DNA of 64,000 nucleotides from Euphorbia lathyris (taxonomy: Eukaryota > Streptophyta > Magnoliopsida > Malpighiales > Euphorbiaceae), in the NCBI RefSeq assembly GCF_963576675.1, contig NC_088912.1:13787001-13851000 (forward strand), read 5' to 3'. Shown here piece after piece: positions 57,207 through 64,000 of this stretch. The notes beneath the pieces were generated by a model. It worked only from the letters and a program-made list of their open reading frames with translations. It did not search any database and was not told the origin of the DNA. How positions within the stretch are numbered: the stretch's first letter is position 1; the number at the start of each line of letters is the position of its first letter. A program made the position numbers and the translations under genes.

Positions 57207-58668
57207 ATGGTCAATCAAGTTCCAGTTGCGGAAGTGATCCCTTCTCTGGTATCAAGTGAAGATAACGACAAATTAATCATCAGACCGACTGTAGCAGAAA
57301 TTATAGTGGCAGTGTTCAGTATGAATAAAGACAGTGCACCGGGACCTGATGGGTTTGGGGGAGTTTTTTACCATAATTTTTGGGAAATCATCGGTAAAGA
57401 CGTCTGTAACATGGTACTCAGTTTCTTTGACAGTGGCTGTATTTTTCCGAGACAAAAGTAAAACTTCATGGCTTTGATTCCTAAATCGGCTGAGGCAAAC
57501 ATAATTGAAAACTACAGACCTATTGTTATAGGAAACTACAGTTACAAAATCATGGCAAAAATTCTATCTGACCAACTGGCGTTAGTGGCGGCTAAGATTG
57601 TCTCACAGAATCAATTCCGGTTTATAAAGAACAGGAGCATTCATCACTGCATCGCCACTGCTTCTGAATGAATTAACATGCTAGACAAACACTGCTTCGA
57701 GGGAAACATGGCCTTGAAAATCAATATCAAGAAAAGAGTTTTAATTCATCTTCGGGATTACGGTCGACTTTAGCGGCTCATTCAATCACCTTTTTTGATC
57801 GGTTTTTAATGTTGCAGTTTGGTAGACTTGTGTCTGATCTTTGGAAGTTGGCTATAACCTCATGTTGTTGGCTCATCTGGTCTTTTTGCAATGCGGCTAT
57901 GTTAAAAATGAACGAGAGTGGAGTTTCTGCATTAAAAGCTCGCGTGGTCAAGACCCTGCTGATATGTGGACACTCAGCTTATTAATAATCCCACTTCGTC
58001 CGCCTCTTGCCCTAAACATTACTATGGTGCGATGGATCCCCCCGCCCCAGGGCTGGACTAAGGTAAATACAGATGGATCAGCTCTCGGTGCCCCTAGGGT
58101 CGCGGGTGCGGGCGGGATTTTCCGGAACGCAAGGGGATTCTCGAAGGATGTTTTGCCTTTTCAATTCAGGAGACTCACATATATTTAGCAAAATTAAAAG
58201 CAGTGATGTTTGCGGTTGATACCGCTTGGGAACGAGAGTGGTCGACTCTTTGGATCGAATCAGACTCGGCCTACGTTGTCGACTTAATTCGCCGCAAATC
58301 AAGGGCAGTCCCATGGACGGTCAGACAAGAGTGGATGAAATGCCTATCCCAATGTGCCTTAATGGAGGTTGTCGCTACCCACATCTACCGGGAAGGCAAC
58401 CGTGCAGTAGTCGCCTTAGCGAATTTTGGAACAACCTGTACCGGGATTCGTTGGTGGAGTTCAGCTCCTGCGTTTTGTGACTCATACATTTTTTATGACT
58501 TATGTAATCTTGCACATTTACGTTTTAGATAACTCTCCCTCTAGCTTGTAATTCTATTTTTTGTTCTTTAATATATTCGGGTAGTTGCCTTAACCGAGGA
58601 AGGGGTTGCCAACCTTGTTGGGATGTCTGAATCCGGCCCTAGGTAGCTACTCTACTTTCATTAAAAAA
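57207..58668 (+). mobile_element. Third L1-type LINE, internally deleted, with 3' tail
   Basis: It starts within RT (VAEVIPSLVSSEDNDKLIIR, SAPGPDGFGGVFYHNFWEII, LMALIPKSAEANIIENYRPI) with stops at 57459 and 57669, and reaches NMALKINIKK near 57730. It then jumps to the region before RNase H (LVSDLWKLAITSCCWLIW, about 57830), losing the YADD half of RT and the zinc module. RNase H is recognisable: KVNTDGSALG (about 58062), LWIESDSAYVVDLI (about 58250) and YREGNRAV. A 3' UTR motif (58608-58627) and an A-run (58662-58669) complete the end. Confidence 0.8.
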
Positions 58669-58669
58669 A

Positions 58670-58977
58670 ACTACATTCTTAAGATTATCCATTAAATCTT
58701 CATCGATAATGTTCACATTATTCAAATTCTCATCATTAACTACTATATTCTCAAGCAAAACTTCATCAACATGTGAGGGGTTTAAATTTTCATCATCAAT
58801 AGATATGTTATCGATAAAATTTTCATCAATTGTGGCATTCTCTACTAAATTTGGCAATATATTAGTAGGTTTCACATACATATTCATGGATTTCATTATA
58901 GATTGAGTGAGTTTATCTTGTCTTTCTTTTTTCTTTCTCTTCGAACTTCCAAATTCAAATTTTCTTTTACCCACCAT
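58670..58977 (-). pseudogene. hAT transposase N-terminal fragment
   Basis: The minus strand from the ATG at 58977 reads MVGKRKFEFGSSKRKKKERQ, the basic start typical of ZMYM1-type hAT transposases (M-x-KRKxxSGxxKRKK). An acidic Asn/Asp-rich spacer with repeats of the type ENxxxDENLNxxxxD follows. The frame is cut at the A-tail of the third LINE. The body of such a transposase lies at 55420-56901 on the other strand, so the two pieces may be one inverted gene or two copies. Confidence 0.58.
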
Positions 58978-59061
58978 TATATTAACAAAACTTACAAAAC
59001 AATGATAATTATGATAATAAAAACATGGAATATCAATAGTAATGACTCCACGTAACAACAA

Positions 59062-60724
59062 GTTCAGATAGCTTATGCGATTACAAAGGATGAGACCGAG
59101 TCGAGCTATCGTTGGGTCATGGAGAGGTTGAGAAATTTTATCGGATTTGATGTGAACCCGACAGTTATTTTGACTGATAGAGAGTTGGGGTTGATGAGGT
59201 CTGTTAAAGAGGTTTTTCTAGATTCTGCACACTTGTTATGTACTTGGCATATAAACAAGGATGTAGAAAATAAGGTCTACAAACTCATGGGCGAAGACAT
59301 GATATTTGCAATGCAATTCAAGAATGGAAGATGGAAAGAAAATAATACAATCCCTAGCAGTAGATGAATTGGAGTTTTATGTGGCAAAGATGAAGTATTC
59401 AATGAGAATGTTAGGTCATGTGATAGCTTATGTTGAGAAGTTCGTTGTTGCATGGACAAAAAATTTCCTACATTTTGGCAACACAACTACATGTAGAGTG
59501 GAGAGTGAACACTCTTCTTTAAAGAAATGGTTGAATTCCTCCACTAGAGCCCTCAATAGAGTTTGGATGAAAGTTCACAACGAAATTGAATTGCAAGTAA
59601 TCAAGATCAGGTATACGTACCTTTATTCCATTTTGTTACTGTTATTATTATATTTGCATTTATTAATATATATTTTAACTGTTACTATATTTTTATTCAT
59701 ATCAGTGGTAATCTTAAGTCTTCAAGACAGTGTAAACCTGTATTGCACACCAGATTTCCACTCAACTACCTGACATGCAAAGTGTCCCACTACTGTATAG
59801 AGTTGATCAGTGATGAATAGTGCATATGAAAAAGTTCATTTATGAAGTGGATGAACGTTGTGGTCACAAGTTGAGAACCTCTTATCAGATCTCTTGTGCA
59901 TACGAGTTGAGCCGAGCGAAAATATCACGTACCCCGGTTAGTATTTCCAGGATACACACATTTTGGAAGACACTTGTCATTGGTTATTCTGCCACTACTG
60001 ACACTGTCGGGTATGTTGATGGGACTTAAGATCGGGAATACTTTCACTCTCTTCTTGAGGAGGTCGATAAAAGTGACCCAACTTTTATGCACAACATTTC
60101 TTAATTTATTCACGATCAACTTCATATGGACCAAGCTAAATATTGTGAATTGGAAGTCAAAACTGTTGTGTGAGGATGACCGAAGTGGAGCTTATCAACC
60201 CAACGTCTGCGGAGTGCGTGGGAGTACCGTGACAGTCTTTGTGGATGTGCTCGGTCTTCTAGTTCATCTCGGAGTCGTGGGTGTAGCTCTTCATCATCCG
60301 CCCCAGGATATTTACTATTATTTTTAATTTACATACTCATGTTTGGATAGAATCATTGCTTACTTCAAGATAGTTGTGTTCTTTTATTGTTTCCATCCAC
60401 TTCTTTTAATAGGTTAATGTTTCTTTTATTTTTGTATTCCTTTATTGTTTCCATTCACTTCTTGTTTATTGATTATTTATTTTTAGTATTATTTCCGGTA
60501 ATATTTTTACTATTATTTTTACAACATTGAATGTTTATTAAGTCTAAAATTATATTATTACAGGTACCGATGGGCCTGCAGTTGATATTTCAGATTAAAC
60601 AAATTCAGATAAAATCGTTGAAATAATTAAGCCGTATATTGAAGCACATCTCAACGTCATAGACGATTGTAATTGCGGGTTCCGTGTTGTGACGCACCGA
60701 GTATTCAGTGATAAAATTCTAAAG
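59062..60724 (+). pseudogene. MULE transposase with SWIM and OTU-like regions (right arm)
   Basis: It begins in the MULE DDE domain: IAYAITKDETESSYRWVMER, PTVILTDRELGLMRSVKEVF and LLCTWHINKDV (59070-59270). A frameshift near 59340 is followed by HSSLKKWLNSSTRALNRVW and a probable intron (GTATACG at about 59611 to TATCAG near 59704). A SWIM-like zinc motif, CGHKLRTSYQISCAYEL, has Tyr where His is expected (about 59855). HTFWKTLVIGYSATT and EEVDKSDPTFMHN follow. It ends in an OTU-type block, IIKPYIEAHLNV then DDCNCGFRVV (60625-60690). OTU proteases normally have DGNC; here Gly is Cys. Stops at several places make it inactive. Confidence 0.75.
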
Positions 60725-61600
60725 TGAAAAATAAAAAAAGTCTAAAGATAAACTTCACACACAAAGTATAAGAGATAGAGCCCTAAAAAACAATGTGGAT
60801 AATGTCCAAAAAATGGATACCAACTTTTCCTAACTCTAATGGTTGAAGATTGTTTCTTTAAATGAAAAATTATAAAATGTTCCTATGTCATGCATTAGAG
60901 ATGCTCTAAACTTTTTGGTTAGGCTAAAGAAGTTGAGTCCATTAAAAATAGTTTCCTATTATTGACATTATATCTATTTGGCTATCTAAATTAAAGTTTT
61001 AAAATCAATTAGAACTCTAAACTATTAAAATCATCAATCTAACTAAACAAAAATCATCAATTGAATCTCCGTCCTATACTAAAATCAGAAATTAAGACTA
61101 TTTGGTTTTGATTGCAATAATCTCTGTATTGGTCCAAAATAAGTTTGAAAAAGAGAGTGTGAAACTATTCAACCGAATGAGTTTCGATAAGACCTTAGTT
61201 AATGATTTTTGTTTAGAATAGGGACTCAATTGATAATTTTTGCTAAGTTCAGGGACCCGATTGATGATTTTGATAGTTTAATATCTTAATTAATAGAGAA
61301 ACCTTAGTTTGAGGAGCCAAATGAGTATTGTACCCCTACTATTTTTATCTTATTTCAAATATTATAGTCAAATAAATTAATTTTTTACAAAAGAAAAAAT
61401 ATTAAAAAACCGGAGTCAATTCTAGTCCGGTTGAACATTTAGATCATGGATTAGTCACAATTTTTGTTGGATTTTGCATTTTCAAGAATCCAATAGATTT
61501 GGACTGGAAGTCTGTCTAGTTCCTCGTTCGAGAGATCCGATTGGCTAATCCGGACAGTCTCAGAACACAACACGATTTTGGATGCGAATTAAAAAAAAAT
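60725..61600. other. Right-arm spacer
   Basis: The counterpart of 52440-53250. No gene. Repeated phrases such as AATGATTTTTGTTTAGAAT and CAATTGATGATTTTTG occur in both orientations. Confidence 0.5.
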
Positions 61601-61665
61601 CAGTCACCTACTCGCTGATTTGCCAACAAGTCGTCCATGCTAGCGATCTATAGTTAAAAAATCAA

Positions 61666-61783
61666 CCAATCAGATTACCCTGACAAGGATGGAGAAGTTA
61701 CATTTTCAGTTATCTGGGATTTTGGCGCCCCCACTTTCAACCGACCTACAACATTCCTCTATCGTCTCTCTCCCTATATAAAG
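61666..61783 (+). promoter_or_regulatory. Histone H3 promoter: CCAAT and TATA boxes
   Basis: CCAATCA lies at 61666-61672 and TATATAAAG at 61775-61783, about 100 nt before the ATG at 61880. A second inverted CCAAT (GATTGGCTAATCC) lies near 61539. A pyrimidine-rich stretch (CTCTATCGTCTCTCTCCC) precedes the TATA. I see no canonical plant histone octamer, which fits an H3.3-type gene less tied to S phase, though that is inference. Confidence 0.62.
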
Positions 61784-61879
61784 CCCCCCATTTTACTTTT
61801 CCATTTTTGTAATTCCTTACTTTGTTTGATATTCAGAAATCGCAGTCTCTGTTCTTTCTCTTCTAATTTTGAAAGTGAA

Positions 61880-62606
61880 ATGGCTCGTACTAAGCAAACT
61901 GCTCGTAAATGCACCGGTGGAAAGGCACCCAGGAAGCAACTAGCAGCAAAGGTATGTGTTAGATTAGATGCTTAATTGGAGTTAGGAATGGAACTGATTT
62001 ATTTAGAGATCTGTTTAATTGCCTTTTTTTAGGGTTTATGTTTCAATACATGTATACTTCTCTATTTATCAATTTCATATAGGTTGCTAGGTTATCGGCT
62101 CCTCCAAGTACTATTGGAGGACGACTCAAGAGACCACATCGTTACCGTCCTGGAACAGTGGCTCTCCGGTATGCAGTCGCCGTAACTTCAATTATATTCT
62201 TCTGTTGTAATTAATCCCGATCTGATGGAATCTTTTTGTTTGATGAATTTATCAGAGAAATCAGAAAGTATCAAAAGAGCACTGATCTTTTGATCCGTAA
62301 AATTCCATTTCAGAGGCTTGTTCGTGAAATTGCTCAACATTACAAAGTCAGTAATCCAATTTTTGTTATGAATTGTTAAGAAATTGGGGGAAAGGAAACC
62401 TGTTGGTGATGAATATTTTTGTTGATTTATGGCAGAATGATTTGAGGTTCCAGAGCCATGCGGTGCTTGCACTTCAGGAGGCTGCGGAGGCTTACTTGGT
62501 TGGTGTGTTTGAGGATACTAATCTCTGCGCTATTCATGCGAAGCGGGTGACGATAATGCCTAAGGACGTCCAACTTGCTAGGCGGATCCGTAGTGAACGT
62601 CTTTAG
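61880..62606 (+). CDS. Histone H3 variant, H3.3-like core with divergent tail
   Basis: Four exons: 61880-61951, 62083-62168, 62256-62346 and 62436-62606. All introns are GT-AG, giving 139 residues against 136 for canonical H3 (with Met). The core has H3.3 hallmarks: Y in [12 protein letters not shown], and HAVLALQE. The histone fold is complete through [20 protein letters not shown]. The tail differs: ARKC replaces ARKS at residues 7-10, QLAAKVARLS puts L at K27 and V at 24, and [11 protein letters not shown] replaces PTTGGVKK with three extra residues, so K36/K37 equivalents are altered. The end is RSERL instead of RGERA. K4, K9, K14, K18 and K23 remain. There is no CENH3-type loop-1 insertion. 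The ORF and splice sites are intact. It packs DNA as a replacement nucleosome subunit; tissue and timing are unknown. Confidence 0.9.
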
Positions 62607-62654
62607 ATTTTCTTTGTGTTTGGTGTTTTGGTTAAGCAACAGAGATAGTTTGTT

Positions 62655-62775
62655 TTGTATAAAAGTTAAAATGTAATTTCTGCAAAATGTATATTGTTTG
62701 TGTTGTATAAAAGTTAAAATGTCATTTCTGCAAAATGTATATTATTTGTATTGTATAAAAGTTACAATGTAATTT
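62655..62775. repeat. 48-bp tandem repeat, about 2.5 copies, 3' of the H3 gene
   Basis: TTGTATAAAAGTTAAAATGT starts at 62655 and recurs at 62703 and 62751 (period 48) with few changes. It lies in the H3 3' flank at the outer edge of the right arm. Confidence 0.85.
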
Positions 62776-63420
62776 TTAATTGATTTCCAACTTAATATAA
62801 TTTTTTAATTTTGTTTTGTCCAATTTTCACGTATATGCAATCGAAATGTCAAGATTCATCATGCCAACTTATGATCATTAAAGGTAAAATTCCAATTTGT
62901 GATCATTAAGGGTAAAATTGTTCTTAATTACCAATGTTATAACCAATATGATTAAGTTTTGGACGTATTTAGTCAAATTGGGTGATGGAGGAGGAATAAA
63001 CTAGAAAGAATGTCAATAACGGACTATTGTGATGAGATGGATAAAGAATTTTGAACTTAGAAAATAATTTGAAATTAAAGCAAAATTTGTTATTTCATTT
63101 TATTACACTTGAATATATTATTAGTAAGTCAACTAGTACAAAAGCGCGCGTGATATATAATGTCGATGAATTATTTTTGAGATTAATAGTTCAATATATT
63201 ATAATCATAAATTTTCTTATATTTTAAAGAATAAAATTTAGATTGTTGATTTTCTTTAAATAACCATTAAACTTATTATACACATACATTATCATGCATT
63301 GTTATTGTATAATTATATAATAGAAATATTTATAGTTTTTTTAATATATACTTTGTAAATCAACTTTCGATTTTTTATTGGATAAACCATAATAATTAAA
63401 TTTAGCACTTTAAAAAGTCT
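62776..63420. other. AT-rich spacer
   Basis: No gene. A short duplication, TTATGATCATTAAAGG/TTGTGATCATTAAGG with GTAAAATT, lies at about 62869-62917. Confidence 0.45.
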
Positions 63421-63800
63421 TTTTTTTTTTGAGAAATGCTTGTAATTTTACTAATAAAACCTCACATCATTACAGACTAAAGTAAATACAATATCCACAA
63501 AGGGATAGAAATGACTACAAAGAGCAAAAAGAGGCCATAAAAGGCACAAAAAACACAAAACAACAATATATTTCTCGTTAATCCAAATCTGTAGAAAGAC
63601 ATCTGCAATCCAAACTTCATCCTTTAGACCATTCCGAACATTCGGATCTGAGTCCTTTTTTTGTTGCAACCACGTAGATTTATTGATCTACGGACAAGAT
63701 AAACCATTTCCGCTCTTGCTAAATCCGAAAAAAGCATAAACGACAGAATAATAGAGAGCAGATACAATCAGACGGATGAAGAGTTCCGATGAAATATAAG
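63421..63800 (-). mobile_element. Poly(A)-tailed retroposon, second copy
   Basis: Read on the minus strand it ends AAATTACAAGCATTTCTC plus an A-run (T run at 63420-63431). It matches 30525-30830 along its length, with an extra segment of about 110 bp inside (63598-63706). The family is unrecognised. No intact ORF is present. Confidence 0.6.
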
Positions 63801-63945
63801 AACACAAACCAAAAAGTCAATTAAAAAAACACTTTAAGAAGAAAGATATGAAAAAGAATTAATAGTGTTAATTTTACTTCAAATTAGAAAAATGTATATA
63901 TAATTATAATTTCTTTTATAATTCTTAGTTTTTTTACTTAAGGTA

Positions 63946-64000
63946 TTTTTTTTTTTTTTTGATCAACAACAAAAGGCTTGTATTAATAGGAACCGAAAGT
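63946..64000 (-). mobile_element. 3' end of another retroposon running off the window
   Basis: A run of about 14 T (63947-63960) followed by GATCAACAACAAAAGGCTTG is the reverse complement of a LINE-like 3' end, CAAGCCTTTTGTTGTTGATC plus poly(A). The rest lies beyond the window. Confidence 0.5.

Larger units (their letters stand above)
59503..62668 (+). repeat. Right arm of the large inverted duplication
   Basis: It pairs with 51350-54500 in reverse orientation. Similarity begins at the CTCTTCTTTAAAG phrase of the MULE relic (about 59511) and ends near GTATAAAAGTT (62668), 3' of the H3 gene. It carries the intact H3. The spacer between arms is about 5 kb. Confidence 0.85.

Noticed and set aside
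61880..62606. Centromeric histone CENH3
   Set aside because: The CRM-like element nearby made this tempting. However, loop 1 has no insertion, the tail starts ARTKQTARK, and the alpha-2 and C-terminal parts follow H3.3, so it is an H3.3-like variant.

Overview
This window looks like AT-rich nuclear DNA of a flowering plant, probably a eudicot. The evidence is spliced plant-type genes, a UDP-glycosyltransferase relic with a plant PSPG box, and layers of plant transposons: Sirevirus, other Copia, Athila, CRM, L1 LINEs with RNase H, MULE and hAT. I recognised no bacterial, organellar or viral genome. Only one protein-coding gene reads as intact, a spliced histone H3 variant at 61880-62606. Almost everything else is transposon, gene relic or unassigned AT-rich DNA.

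Region 1-18.7 kb is a nested transposon block. A non-autonomous Ac-like hAT element (11-776) holds the 3' end of an RTE LINE. Next comes the 3' half of a minus-strand Sirevirus-like element: an LTR, two polypurine tracts and a long envelope-like ORF with five in-frame stops. It abuts a plus-strand Copia element whose gag is split by a complete, TSD-flanked Athila element (7146-14806). That Athila copy has lost RT, RNase H and the integrase core.

Region 18.7-33.9 kb contains a 5.6-kb CRM-like (centromeric chromovirus type) Ty3 element at 20165-25777, a broken ankyrin-repeat gene, several copies of an unrecognised exon-like unit, a poly(A) retroposon, a pair of GC-rich palindromes and a candidate MITE.

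Region 33.9-47.8 kb contains a full-length L1-type LINE (33967-39658) whose ORFs each stay in one frame despite stops. It also has three tandem arrays (197-bp AT-hook-coding, about 260-bp, 215-bp), a Copia 5' LTR remnant and a UGT 3' relic.

Region 47.8-64 kb contains a second L1 that ends abruptly after its YADD motif, where the left arm of a large inverted duplication begins. Each arm (about 51350-54500 and 59503-62668) carries a MULE transposase/OTU relic plus a histone H3 gene. The right H3 gene is intact and the left one is a pseudogene. The roughly 5-kb spacer holds hAT transposase pieces in opposite orientations, an LTR scrap and a third, internally deleted L1. The H3 protein has an H3.3-like core, but L replaces K27, C replaces S10, and three residues are inserted before PHRY. 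This is the most biologically interesting item in the window.
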